DNA of 64,000 bases, from assembly GCA_026075535.2 (NCBI GenBank), contig AP026549.1, positions 124,001 through 188,000 of the forward strand, written 5' to 3'. The stretch's first letter is position 1; every line of letters starts with the position of its first letter. The notes under the pieces are model-generated. The model saw only the letters and a program-made list of their open reading frames with translations. It had not been told where the DNA came from and made no database searches. Below are positions 1 to 12,900 of the stretch, piece after piece. This stretch comes from Tricholoma matsutake. Taxonomy: Eukaryota; Basidiomycota; Agaricomycetes; Agaricales; Tricholomataceae. The translations under genes were made by a program, and so were the position numbers.

Positions 1-1329
1 TTTTTTATTTATTTTATTTTACTTTATCATAATAATATGTATATTATCTACATGTACATATAATAGTTTGTAGGACCACTCTGAACCAGTCAACAGACCG
101 CTAATGGACTGCTCTGGACTGGTCCTGAACCGTCCGGTCTGCGGTTCGGTAGATACTTGAATAGTATAGGACTAAGGTGGTCTGCAGTTCACCCAAAAAG
201 GGCAAAAAGGCCAGACTGAACTGGACTTTCAAACTCTATTTTGATGTAAGTAATTTGCTCACAACTGCATACTCCACTCTGAGTGCTCAGAAAAAAATTA
301 CAGGCCACCTATGCTGGACTGAAACATGACTGCATACTAATTTTGGGTTCCCAGTGCAGTATGCCTGGGCTTAGGAGGAAGAAAAGGAAGTGTGACACAA
401 CACATTGAGATTCAGGCTCTGCCAGAAACATATTGACATTTACGCACTTTCAGGTCTCATGCATGTCAGAGTGTGCACAGCATGCATTCTCTGTTATACC
501 CACCTTTGCACTTACTTTTGAACATACATTAACCTCCTCAGCCCATAAGTCCCAATCTAGATCATACTCAATTCTATAAGTCATTCCAAGTTAATCCTCA
601 GTAGATATTTGATTTATTTCATCTCCTAGGTCATACCTTACTTTATACATAGTTATACCTCAATTCAAATAGTTGTCATGGTTTTGCATGTTCAACCAAT
701 GTGGCCATTGATGATGTGGTGAAGAACAAATATAATTATGACAAAGTGTGACAAAAGAGACAAGATACCTTAACCCCTCCCAAGCACTGGCACACTGCGC
801 TGGCAACTTAAATTTGGTGTACGTGTCCCTAAGTTCTAAGTTCACTTAAGACTTATTCCAAAAATGGAAATATTTTCCCACAATAAAAAAAACCATGAAA
901 TTCAATGGAAAACAGCCTATTTGAGCCATTTAAGTTATATATCAACCCTCCAGTCATCATCATCATTGTGACATATAAAACTCTTTACTGTGTACCAGTT
1001 GTTAGAGATTTTTGTCCTCTTTCCTCATCTCTCTGCCAAAGGTTGCATGCTCTACACCACCGAGTTTGAAGCTTCTTCATTGACAGTCATGTGAACCTCT
1101 AGATCTTTATCATCCTGCCCATCGATTTCATCCACTGGTGCTTCGTTATCATCCCTGGCAAGGTCTTGTGAGACAAGGCCACCCCCTTTCCCAGAAATGA
1201 CTATGTCAACTACGGCAGAGAGAGGGATGCTGCTATCATCTCCATAACTATTATCCTCTTTGATGTCAACTGCATCCTCAGGTACATTGTCATCTGCCAC
1301 AGATGCTCCAATGCAGACCATCAACAGGA
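1..1329. other. Non-coding, AT-rich lead-in
   Basis: No supportable gene. Positions about 80-235 are rich in scattered GGACTG/CCGGTC/GGTTCGG words resembling the block at 50.25-50.45 kb, a pattern typical of subterminal regions of DNA transposons (inference). A 90-residue acidic minus-strand ORF at 1052-1324 stops at the edge of the minisatellite; it could be a degraded exon but has no recognisable domain. Confidence 0.5.
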
Positions 1330-2290
1330 CTCACGAGTCCTGACCTGGCCAGTCACGACTCACTTGGATTCTGGGGGGAATGACGTTCCAATACGGATCG
1401 TTAACACAATTTGTGAATCATGACCTGGCTAGTCACGACTTGCTTGGGTTCTGGGGGGCATGGCATTCCAATGTGGATCGTTAACACAATTTGTGAATTG
1501 TGACCTGGCCAGTCATGACTACACTTGGGTTCTGGGGGGAATGGCCTTCCAATATGTTAACACAATTTGCGAATCGTGACCTGGCCTTACTTGGGTTCTG
1601 GGGGGCATGATGTTCCAATACGGATCGTTCAGATCGTTCACACAATTTACAAGTCCTGACCTGGCCAGCCATGACTACACTTGAGTTCTGGGGGGAATGA
1701 CATTCCAATATGGATCATTAACACAATTTGTGAGTCCGGACCTGACCAGTTATGACTACACTTGGGTTTGGGGGGAATGATGTTCCAATACGGATCATGA
1801 ACACAATCTGTGAATCATGACCTGGCCAGTCATGACTTACTTGGGTTCTAGGGGGCATGACGTTTCAATGCAGATCGTTAACACAATTTGTGGATTGTGA
1901 CCTGGCCAGTCATGACTTACTTGGGTTCTTGGGGGCATGACATTCCAATACAGATCCTTGACACAATTTGCAAGTCCTGACCTGGCCAGTCACGACTCAC
2001 TTGGGGAATGACGTTCCAATATGGATCATTAACACAATATGTGAATCATGACCTGGCCAGTCACGACTACTTACACTTGGGTTCTGGGGGGCACGATGTT
2101 CCAATTCGGCTTGTTAACACAATTTGCAAATCGTGACCTGGCCAGTCATGACTTACCTAGGTCCTTGGGGGGCATGACATTCCAATGCGTATCGTTAACA
2201 AAATTTACGAGTCATGACCTGGCCAGTCACAACTCACTAGTACTACTCACTTGGGTTCTGGGGGCATGATGTTCCAGTCCGGGCATCAGA
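1330..2290. repeat. 80-bp minisatellite, block 1
   Basis: About twelve diverged units of 78-82 bp. Each contains the words GACCTGGCCAGTCA, CTTGGGTTCTGGGGG, ATGACGTTCCAATA and GTTAACACAATTTG. The GACCTGG word recurs near 1342, 1422, 1502, 1578, 1658, 1739, 1819, 1899, 1979, 2050, 2131 and 2215. Small ORFs on both strands in this block are a product of the repeat. A related block lies at 33.25-33.78 kb. Confidence 0.93.
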
Positions 2291-2560
2291 CTTTTGTTCA
2301 TACCGTTGTGAATCCATCTATTAGCAGAATGAGCTGTGGTCTGGCCAACTGCACTGTGCAGATCTGATTCACCGATATGTGTGGGTTGGAACATCAATCA
2401 TCTTGTAAAGAATGATACTTGGGCTCTGGGTGTATTGAATTATGATCTGGCAAATCATAAGTTCCTGGCGCAAATGCTACATTAACGTTCAATTGGTTAT
2501 TTTGGGGCAGCACAGCCACAATCGAGCCAATCGCGGATGTGCACTACTGCCACTACATAC
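2291..2560 (+). repeat. Tail region shared with 33.78-33.99 kb
   Basis: The sequence after the minisatellite (words such as GAGCTGTGGTCTGGCCAA, ATCTGGCAAATCA and GCGCAAATG) matches, in the same order, the sequence after the second minisatellite block. The two loci are therefore diverged copies of one longer element rather than two independent satellites. Confidence 0.75.
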
Positions 2561-3480
2561 ATCTGGGCCATAAGTTAGGCATTTCAACCACGTGCACATT
2601 GGTTTTTGGGCTCTGGGGGCACACAAAATGGTCTGAGGGTTGTGGGCTGTGCAGCCCACCTGATGAGTCCAAAAGGACAAAACCCAGGACTACTTACGAG
2701 CCAAATATTGTTGAGGTCGGCCCTGGTCAGGCGAAGCAGTCTAGGAACGTTCTATGTTATTCTGGTCGTTGCCGTCAATATTTCAATGTTTGGCTGGTGG
2801 GGGTGGTTTGTTTGGTCAGTCCATGTGCCTCAGAGTCAACATCGTGTTGGTTCGAAAAGAGCCCATAGCTCGATTCGAGCCAGGTAACTTACAATCAGTA
2901 AGGCAATACGGGCTGATTTAACAATAAATTTGGATAATCAATGTATTCTGATGAGGCGCTGAGGGCGAATACGGGTGCACAGCTGGGAGGAACAAGGTGA
3001 CCAACTCCATCATTTCTAAATTACATGGCTCAAATCGAGCCATGGGCTCTTTTCAAACCAACGTATTGGCACTGTGACCACAGTTGCAAACTTCAGCCCA
3101 TGGGGTTGTGGCTGTGCATTTGCAACTTATGTGAACACTTGATATTTTGCACTTTTGGAACAAAAGAATATTAGCAAAATGGGCTGAGCAGACTGTGAAA
3201 GCCACTACCATCTGAGTCCTTGGGGAATATTTGTATTTTGAGCTGCTTGGACATATTTGACAAAGGAATGTTCTGATAGATGATGGCAAGAATGATATTA
3301 CTTGACAACAGCTTGCAATATGTTAGCAGAATTGGAATGGGATTATAAGAGTTTGACATGACATCCTCAGACTTTCATAGAATGACAAGGAGAAAAAATT
3401 ATATTCTGCAAATGTAATATAATTTCTACTTCTGAATTTATGATGGTGACTGGATAAGACCTTTTATTGAATTTTAGTCT
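2561..3480. other. Non-coding region with an imperfect inverted repeat
   Basis: No gene seen. Positions 2848-2885 (TTGGTTCGAAAAGAGCCC and onward) are the reverse complement, with mismatches, of 3028-3062. An inverted relative of 2777-2887 is found at 34.44-34.56 kb. This suggests a small mobile or foldback element about 215 bp long at 2848-3062. Confidence 0.55.
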
Positions 3481-3524
3481 AGTATTATTATCTGTAACTT
3501 GCACCTCGCTTATAATTATAAATA

Positions 3525-4429
3525 CACCTGACCTTCCCACTAAACAAGCCTAATAATAGTGAGTGATCCCATGCCTGACTCACTATTATTATACTCGTTT
3601 CCATTAAAACCCGACACCGGCATTAGCCCTTTCCCCAGCTCACCTCTAGACTTAGTATATTCTAAGTCCTTCATCGGCATCCACTTGGGGGATCCCTAGT
3701 GTACCTGGCGCTGTCCCTCCTGTCCAAACAGTACCAACACGTGCCTACAATGCTTCCCACGCATCCAACATCCGCTCATCGTTGCTCATCACCATCCGCA
3801 ACATCAACGGCGATGGTAGATGATCTCTTCTTCAACTTTCAATGCCTTCTATGTCTGGGTGCGTTTCCCCTTATCTCGTCCACGCTGCGTGGCTCACTAT
3901 CTTCTATTCAGGTCCTTCTCATGCTTAGCTCATCGTTGTTTACAACACCCAGGCTGATGACGGACCATTCTACCTGCCACCCCCGACAATCCTTGCCATT
4001 TCCAACATCTATGCCCTCCATGCCCTCGCCACTGCCATGCTATAGCTGTCCTATGCACTTTCGCACAATGCTCCACATGTTGGATGTTGATTCATCTGTT
4101 TCCTGCTTGCCTATCTGTACTTCCCATCCCAGTTCCATCCTTGTCATTATCCCCACCTCCCCTCCTTACTGCTTTTCATTGTCTTCAATGCTCTCTCCTG
4201 CTATGCCTGTGTTATCCTTTTCCTACACACTTGTCTCACCTGACACTTCGCATATTGTCCCATACTACTGCTGCTAACGATGTTCTTCTGTGTTCGCCAC
4301 CTACTTATCTGTCCTTCCTATTCTCGGCATCATCCCTGTCTCCTCCTGATTCTCTTTGTATGTCGAAAAACTCACATCGGCTTGATTGCATTGCACCATC
4401 GATGCCACATCATCACTCACGATCTGCTC
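3525..4429 (+). repeat. 0.9-kb dispersed repeat, copy A
   Basis: This segment is a near-identical reverse complement of 13978-14874. It begins ACACCTGACCTTCCC, has a perfect 14-bp stem (3551-3564 with 3578-3591, TAATAATAGTGAGT) and ends CACATCATCACTCAC. An imperfect duplication of the last 50 bp follows at about 4521-4570. It encodes nothing recognisable; the long C/T-rich ORFs here are repeat-derived. It may be an LTR or a non-autonomous element, but no target duplication was identified. Confidence 0.85.
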
Positions 4430-4653
4430 TTGTCTGCATTTGCACCTATCTATCTGCCACAGCTCCCCATTCTCCCATCGTTGTCTTTTCCTATTTTCCC
4501 TCTGATCCCACCCCATACATTGGTTTGATGGTATTGTGCCATTGATGCCACATTATCGCATCATCACTCAGTGGTCATCAAGCGCATCATAACATGTTCA
4601 TGCTCATTGAATCTACTCTTCAAAATATTCTATTGTATCTCATTGTCCAGTTT

Positions 4654-5218
4654 CACGTAAGATAAGTCATCAGGAACCAGCACCCCTTACATAAGCAACA
4701 TTGACGACGACAACTCCTCAACACAACAACTTGAAACTATTGTGAGCACTGGGAGGGGTGCTCTAGGTGTATAAGAGTCTATGCCTGAAGTCAGAAATTT
4801 AATATCTTGCCTGGATTCTATGTAGTAACAAAAGAAAAGTCCCATTTTTTATTATTTCTCAAAAACATCCTTTTGTCAATTCCAGCTGTTTGGCAGGTTT
4901 TTGAAATTTCGAGACCCCAGATTTGGCTGCTTACTAAGCAAGCCAAACAAGAACAACCTTCCAAAACAGGAAGGACCCTGGCAAGTTCTGACCTTAGGGT
5001 CATACCCCCATGCTCTGCATATACAAAAGCATATCCATTGCATTCATTTACTTTTATACTGGAATTGATACATTGTTACCACTTAAAAGCCTGATGTCTC
5101 ACTCACAGGTGCCCTCCAGGATTTAAAAAAAAATTCATCAACCTTGATTTGGCCACAAACCCTAGCCCTAACCTGCTCACATAAGGGTGCTGGTTCCTGA
5201 TGACCTCTATCTTATGTG
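4654..5218. mobile_element. Candidate 565-bp non-autonomous element with 40-bp inverted ends
   Basis: Positions 4654-4693 (CACGTAAGATAAGTCATCAG then GAACCAGCACCCC) and 5178-5218 (reverse complement CACATAAGATAGAGGTCATC) form terminal inverted repeats differing by a 3-bp indel and a few substitutions. The interior has no transposase. No flanking duplication is obvious, so the superfamily is undefined. Confidence 0.6.
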
Positions 5219-5865
5219 CGGTTCCAAAAATACCTTACAAGCTCTTCAACTGGCAGTCTAATCATGAATCAGCTATGACTCAGCTCCATTGCATGTCTCA
5301 AATCCTCAAACATCGGTGGAGCATATCTTCTGGTGCTACAGAGGAGGGATTTGATGTGCCATCCTCAGCCTGATGTTGTTGTTTATCTGGAAAAGGTGGA
5401 AAACTGAATGTGTGTGGTACTTGTCTACTAAAGCCTCTCTCTTACTTATGTCGTAGATAATTAGAATCTGCTTGTATTCATGTAACTGTATGCATAGGAT
5501 ATATATCCTTCCTTCCAACACTTTGACTGCCTTCCCTTGCTCCTCGAAGTGATTGCTGCACCGGGATTGCTGTTTACCCTTGCTGACACATTGATTAGTC
5601 AGATTATAGAAGTGTGCAAATAGTATGCACTTTTGCTGAACCTGCGCACAGTGTATCGCCTCTGTTGGTTCCATCCCATGAAATGTCCCAAAGATCATGA
5701 CATGAAGGGCTTTCAAAAGCTGTCCTTCGTCATGGCTTTTGACATGGCCGACAACAGAAAATGAATGTTTTGCACGCAGGCAAGCAAGCTCAGTGCTGTG
5801 CCATGCAAATACAAGAGTGTCGACAAACTATCCAAGGTGCGAGATACTGTTGAGGTCATGCTTCA
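5219..5865. other. Spacer before the KDZ gene
   Basis: No secure gene. A 126-residue minus-strand ORF at 5336-5716 has no recognisable domain. The true 5' end of the KDZ transposase probably lies in or before this stretch but has decayed beyond recognition. Confidence 0.4.
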
Positions 5866-8800
5866 TTGCTGCATGCACTTCCAGAACTATCTCAAGACGA
5901 TCGAGATGCAGTTGAGCAGATGGATATTGATGCCGGTCATTCTGGTGAGGATGTCTTTGCTATCTTGCATATTGCTCCACCTGGGGAAGAAGGGTTGGAT
6001 ATTAGTCATGAGGGTGGAGAGCACAAGGTTTTTGAGGATCTTGTTGAGACACTTGCTCAATCAACTGGATAGTAAGTGGTCTCGCTGCTTAGGTGTAGGA
6101 TGTTTTTCAAACTCTGCGATTCCAGTCGACAGGCTGATGATTGTGATCGCCGTGATCGTGTGGAGATCCAAACGCACCAGTGGACTCTGCAAATGCCAAC
6201 AATGGTCAAAGCCTACCTTGATGCTCAGACATGGATCGATGAGGAAGGCATGCCGAAGATGCCTGATTCTTTGCCAACCTCAGCAGTGGCCCATCCAATG
6301 AGCATGATGGTTATCGACATCTTCTGTATTTCCAGTGCTCTCCTTGTGCATTATTGCTGATCATTTCCCTAGTTCAACATGAAGCAACCTTTTCTATATT
6401 TCCAGGTGACATCTACCCAAATGAAACTCTTCTACATCATGGGTATATTGGGTGTTCCCCAGTACAGCCCACTTTAGCCATATCTCTTAGGACCTTAGCG
6501 GCTTACCGCCAGTCGCATCGAACATGCCCGCATTGAAGCATTGAAGCACAGTGCAAGATGCTGAGCCACATGCACAATGTACGTCGTTGATTGTTGTCAG
6601 AAATTCTCTGATATGATTAAAACCACCGGCTGCCAGGTACCATATATCCCTTACCTTTCTACACAGTTTTCTATTGCATACGATGCCTATCTCGAGATCT
6701 GCCGATGTGTCAACCATCAAATCAACATTGCTCTCGGACTCAATACGCCACAACTTCGCCTTAAACAGGCCTGCCCATGCTGCTTCAATAAGCTCGAAGA
6801 TGAACCTGAATTAGAATTTTCTTGTTTCGTCTCTATTGATGGGAATAACTCATTGAAGCGTCTCGGCAGCACTGTACGTAATGCTAAAGAATGCCTAGAT
6901 TCACGTACAATCCTTTCGGATCATTGGATAAGTAGTGAAGATGTTGACCGTTTCAAGGATGAAGTGAGACCTAGGGTGAGCACATTCAAGATGTGTCATA
7001 CTATGTGTGCTGACTTTGACCAGTCAAACAAGCCTCTCACTGATGTTGACATCGGTGATGATTGGGAAGATGTCAACCCTGCTGCTGGCCCGGGCCTACC
7101 CTGCATCAATAGATGGCGAAATGCTGGCCCAGAGGAGCGGAAAAAAATGTTTTTGATGTTTGAGGAATCTGGTATCTTTATTGCATCATGCCATCATCGA
7201 CTGGTTCTCCTTGTATGTGATATGATCAGGAGTGGAAAACTGTATGTGGCCATCATCATTCTTGGGAATATCTACTGATGGGCATGAAGTGCAAAGTACC
7301 CACTCGCGATCATTGACTGTCTAATTGACCTTATTGGCAGCAAAATCAGCTGTGCATATGATATTGGGTGTGCTTTTGCAAAAACCCTAGAGACCAGTAG
7401 TCTGGGTGCAAAAGCAAAGGACGCACTGTGTCACCTAATGGTTGGTGCTTTTTGCGGCCATGCTCACAATCGAGCATGTCAGCTCGAGTGGCACCCTCTT
7501 TACATTGAAGGAACTGGTCATAGCGAGGGTGAGGGATGTGAGCATGTTTTTCATCATCTAATGATCTCGCTCGTGGGATACGCCATGCTACTCGCTTTTA
7601 TCACCATCAAGCGATCGAAGAACACTTCATGTTTTGGGATCAGGACAAGTATGCAAATCTGAGTATGGACTCTCTTTTCTTATCACCTGGAACTCAATGG
7701 TTGATTTCGGTGTTTCTATAGGCCGCTTCATTCAAAACCATTATCGAGAGGCAGTGCAAGCCATACATTCTCTCGAGACTGAGCTTTCTGTTCTGTGTGA
7801 AAAATTTGGCATCACTGATGATGCATTTACTCAGTACCTGACAGCCGAAAGGAAATATCTTCAAGATCTAACAGGACCGTCTCCCACAACCACCCTAAAA
7901 TCACAGTATGTTCAAGCTTTGAATGATCTTTCTCAGTGTCAGTACGAGGCCGTTATATGCAAATGCAACTTGAAATTATTTATATTAATATTAGGCAAGA
8001 ATGGATAGCAGCTCAAGCAGCTGCAAACAAGGTTTTTACATCTATCACTTCTGAACCAATCCACACGGCAATCAATCATGCTCGGCACCGTGTTGATACC
8101 GCCTATTCGAAATTACAGAATGCTGAGTCTTATGTTGAGACTATTGAGAATGGCCTTAATATAGAGGAACGGTGGACCACTGCTTCCCCCGAGTACCAAA
8201 GCTTTTTCCAAGCCAATGTTCAGACAAACTATGAGCGAGCACTGGATGAATTGGAGCAGTTAGTGGTTATGCGCTTATTTGAGCTTGCAAAATTGAGTTA
8301 TTCAGGCACTGGTATATCATTCTGAACTAGCTGTAGTCATTTTACTCAAGACTGCTTTTACAGGCTACAAGCTTTGTTGTCAGCTTGGCAAGGCTTTGCA
8401 ATGATGTTCTGAAGCTATCAGAAATGCACTTAATCAGTACAACATACAAGCAGCAAAACTGACGCCACCCCGCCCCTCATTATCATGGAAGGAAATTGTC
8501 AATTACAGTTTCATAGGTGAATTTGATACCCTGCGGCATTCTAGAGCAGATATTCGTGATCAGCCGTGGACACACACAGCCTGTCGTGAAGCAACCGTGA
8601 AATATTTTAAGCTTTGTTGTGCACACGAGGAGATAACAAGACTAGATGTTGAAATGTGATGTCTTCAGGTTTCTATTCATGATGAAACCATTCGCTACAA
8701 GCAAACAATATCCCAGCTTTCCTCATCAGATCCTCTGTTGGCCACCGAGTTACGTTGTGCATGGCAGCTTCGGAATGCCATAAATCAACTTCATATTCAA

Positions 8801-8992
8801 CGCCTGGACGCTATTAAGAAGTACAGTGGTCGCTCAGAAAATCACTTGCGCACTGCAGGAGGTAGGGCCATAATTGCGGAGGAGATCATAGATGAGGCTG
8901 GTAGTGACAAGGTTCCTGATGCTGACTTGGAGGATGGCTTGAATGACGAGTTTGAGAAACTTACAGACTTTGTACTAGCAATTACGGACTGA
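5866..8992 (+). pseudogene. KDZ transposase (CxC1-type), decayed multi-exon gene
   Basis: KDZ (Kyakuja-Dileera-Zisupton) transposases move DNA transposons abundant in basidiomycetes. Family motifs appear in order: a PPGEEGLDISHEGGEH head (5990s), RRDRVEIQTHQW, GYIGCSPVQPTLAISLRTL (about 6445), ACPCCFNKLEDEPELEFS and SIDGNNSLKR (6770-6860), RWRNAGPEERKKMF, YDIGCAFAKTL and GHAHNRACQLEWHPLYIEG with GCEHVF (7350-7550). The acidic residues in IDGN, YDIG and GCEH are the presumed catalytic set. Likely introns: 6072-6125, 6579-6636, 7242-7289, 7663-7721, 7942-7994 and 8311-8363. Damage: a stop at 6534-6536, a one-base loss in the T-run near 7548, and TGA codons at 8402 and 8657 where Arg would be expected. 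The tail ends at a TGA after LAITD. The N-terminus is incomplete. Confidence 0.88.
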
Positions 8993-9950
8993 TAGTATTA
9001 GAATTCACTATATGAAGGGAATATTCTCATTGAGGGTTCAGCTACTAGTGGTCTGATATGCACAAAACTGAGAGACGTACATTTGGACTTTGTATCTACT
9101 GTTACACAGTAACAGACTTGCCAGCGGTAGTATTGCCTACATTGACAATTTGAATGAATACTAGTAGTATACCTGTTCTCATTGAGATACATATGAGATT
9201 GAACTTGCTTAGTGTCTAGTATCTACCTTTTGGAGAATATTCATTGCGACGACCACTGGCAATCATTATTGCTAGCCTGAGACTAGTACTTAATAGTTTC
9301 AAAACTTGGAACTCAAATGGTTGGACAGATCGACTTACTAGTAAAATTTAAATACATATACAATATGTGTTGTGATCTTGTAGTACAGCAATTTGCCAGC
9401 TGTCAATGGTGTAACTGCATATAATATATTTGAGCATCATGACTCTACTAGTAATTGTAACTTGCCAGTGAACTTGAAGTCGTCTGAGTCTTTCAATGCC
9501 AATCACTGGCAAACTCAGAATACTTGTGACTAATGACTCAGACATTACCAATATATACTTTCAACTTGAAGTTTATCTATCAACTCTGAGTGCCATTAAT
9601 CTGTGAGCCTGAGCACTCTAGTAATGACACTAACTTGAATTTGAAGTCGTCTGAGTCTTGATTGATAATCTTCAATACTTGTAAGTTGTGACATTACATA
9701 TCTGATACTTTCAAGTTTGTCTATTAATTCTGAGTGTGGTTGATCTATAGGTATAGTAAATTATCTCTAAGTGCGGTTAATCTATAGGTATAAAGTAGAT
9801 CTCTCATTAGATTGTCGCGAATTTTACTACTGGTATTCTTATCAAGTGTGTTTGGTCATATTGACACTTGAATCTAATCACTTCTTGTTTGTGTCCGAGT
9901 CTAAGTACACATTGTATGGCGCTCATTTTCTGTCAATCATCTGCACGCAT
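8993..9950. other. AT-rich spacer with local duplications
   Basis: No gene seen. TTGAAGTCGTCTGAGTCTT recurs at 9474 and 9641 within an imperfect 167-bp duplication (about 9430-9760). The word GTTAATCTATAGGTATA recurs near 9740 and 9778. CTAGT-rich words are frequent. Confidence 0.6.
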
Positions 9951-12900
9951 ATGCCCAGTATGTTGACTCTCAGTGGGTCTACTAAACTAGAAGGTCTTCC
10001 AAAGGACTACTCTCCCTCTGTTGTCGGAGCAGTGTATAGCTCTACTCATGGCTCCACTTTCTCTTTCTCTCAAAGAATGGCGGCCTCACATGCTGTTCTT
10101 CGTCATCATCAGCACCTCAAGGATCATTTTAATACCAGGACACCCTCTGGCTTGCATCCATGGTATGTTGCACTCAATGGTTCTGGTGCAGTATCCTCGC
10201 CGGAGCAGCAAGAAGTGAATGTTTTGCACAAGGAAACCTTGCATGACCTGTTTGACTCGGTGCGTTCATCGGTGATCACTTTTTGGCAATGCTCACATAT
10301 TAGCTTTATATCAGATTACTGCATTAAACCGTATTGACGGAGGCATCACCATCTTACTCCATTGTCCAGGATATAGTGTACAAGGTGATATCGCTGTTGA
10401 GAGGATAACTGTCGATACCTATGTCTCACCTCAGGAACTCAAAGAAGGCAGTAAAGAGATGAGTAAGCACATAGCGCTCATGGTACAATCTTTTGGTGCA
10501 GAACTTGCTGTACCTCATCTGCGCCGGTTCAACGCACGTTGTGTTGTGGAGGGACTCAATCCCGCTGCTGCCATTAGTACATTGTTTGCTATCTTATTGA
10601 CCACATTAGTTATGATATTGGCTAGCTCCAGGGAAACAGTTGAAGGTCGATGGTTCATCCTATCTCCCAGCACCAGTCTCAAAAGATAGTCCACATATTT
10701 GGGCCTGGTGCCGCACAGCTGGGACGCTTGTACAAGATATTGCCATTCATTCATTGCCCAGATCATCGCCTCTTCCTCAACTGGCTGCTGGCACCAAATC
10801 TGTCATCAAAAACACCAAATACAGCACCCAACCTGTCAACAAAAGTACCAACAATGACACCGAGCATGAAGTGAAAGATTTGGATCTGGAGTTCTGGCAA
10901 TCGGCTGTTAGTGTTGCAGCCAAATATGATGACCCTCCTGAGCGTTCAATCCGTGGTAAGCTTTTGATGCGTGATGACAAACAGGACTAACAGATTTTTC
11001 ATCTGCTATAGCTCCCCATAAAAGTACCATTGATGGTTTTGACGGAGCTATTATTAGCATCGGACCTCAGACTGATGCTGTGTTAGATTGTTTCAAGCTA
11101 TATGACACCATTATCCCTCGTTTGCGTGTCCTCACTCAGAAGGTTCGCAACACACAATGGGAGTCGGTCCTTAGGATGCCACAATGGGGTCTTAGATATG
11201 AGCAAGCCTCCAGTTTATCACGAGCAATGCACGCAGATCTGAAGCATTGCACACCTAAAACAGTTCAGGTCCATATTTTTTTTATCTTGATATTCTCGCT
11301 TACAACTTGGCTGATTTGGAATAAGGTCTCAATGTCCTCCAGATTAGTGTTCTGCATTTTTTTCATGTCCGTTGCTTTCTTTGCCGTTGGGATTATTTAC
11401 ATCCTTTGATTTAACATCACAGCTTCTAACTATAGACAAGTTTCTTGAAACCTTTTAGTCTTTTTTTGTTTGTTTTGTGTACGCTGTTTAACATTCAACT
11501 TCCTAACTTGTGAATTCTGCTAAATTATGATCTAATACATCAAACCTATACAGGTGTCAAATCTGATCATACTCACCCTCACTGTTGATCATAGGTGTGT
11601 GGTTCGCTCTGAACCTAATTTATGACCCTTAATGTTGAACTGTATAGCTCTGGTTCCAAGTCTACTCTTGGTTTGGAGTTGGATAATCAGTATTGCCACC
11701 AAAAAATATCTGGACCCATTGGGCGCCTGCTTGTCAACCCTAGCTAGGTGCGCACACCCACTCATCAATCCTAGCTAGGTGCATATACTTGTGTGATTAA
11801 CCTAATACTGTTCTTCTACCTAATTTTCAGATAACCCCTGGTTTCGTTTGCATTCATGATCTGGATATTCGGTGGCACTATAAAAATTTATAGCTGCATT
11901 CCTTCAGCATAATATGTTCTGCCTCAACTGCCTGGTATTTGGTGGTGTATGGATTTGGAAATTGATGCGGTCCCTTCGTGTGGAGGTGTAAACATTGTAG
12001 TATTTTTTGCTAATATTACTATTTCTCACTTTGAGATTGTGTGCATCGTCTCAAACCGCTTGCTACTACATTCCATCACCTGGATGAGAACTCACTTCTA
12101 TCAGACCTCTACAAAATCGCGCAGATTGACACTTGGTGTCAAGCATAAAGTCAACCATCCAAAACTGAGTGCAGAAGCTCGAGCCGCCCTTCTTGCATGC
12201 TGATGACAAGCTTCTCAATGCTACAAAAATGCATTGAGTGAGACTTGGGATACTATTGACAAGCTTACTGAAGACCTTTCTGTCGCCCATCACAAGAGCC
12301 TCCAGCGCATCCAGTCCAAGCTTCACATGGGTCATAGACTGGCGCGCAAGTCCCGGAAAAAAACCAATGCTTGGAATGCTTTTACCTGGAAAAAATCGCA
12401 AGACAAGGAGAACAGTAAGTGGAGGATCATAGCCAGAAGGATATTAACCCTTTCTTGAATACTACTAGATCCTAATATAGCTTCCCTTACTGGTAAAGAA
12501 GTATTGCGAGGTTTGGTCCACAGTTCACAGGAAGAATACAATGATCTCTCAAAACGTGAATGTAATGAACTAGTTCGTGAATTTGAGGAGTACAAGGCAA
12601 CTCAGACCAAGGCCTTCCACATCTCAACCAAGGCGCGAATCAATGATACAACTCATACTCTTGCCGCAATTGAGAACAAGGTCAGCTCTTCTTTTTATTT
12701 TGCTACTGCACCAGCCATCTGATGCTTTGTGAGCAGCTTAATAATTGAAAATCATGTACCGGCATGGAGACTGCTATTTACTATGCGTGGTACAACCGAC
12801 ATGCCCATGAGAGGCATCTCATTCACAACATCCGGTGTAGAGAATTTTCTTGAGGGAGTGTTGAAGACGGACACACAAGATTTTCTAGGGAAAATGGAAG

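Noticed and set aside
1052..1324. 90-residue acidic minus-strand ORF as a gene
   Set aside because: No domain, no clear start context, and it ends at the satellite edge; kept only as a remark.
3699..4545. ORFs of 192 and 153 residues
   Set aside because: They lie in the C/T-rich 0.9-kb repeat, reappear in its inverted copy at 13.9-14.8 kb with changes, and have no domain.
5336..5716. 126-residue minus-strand ORF
   Set aside because: No recognisable domain or intron structure, and it lies antisense to the presumed decayed 5' region of the KDZ gene.
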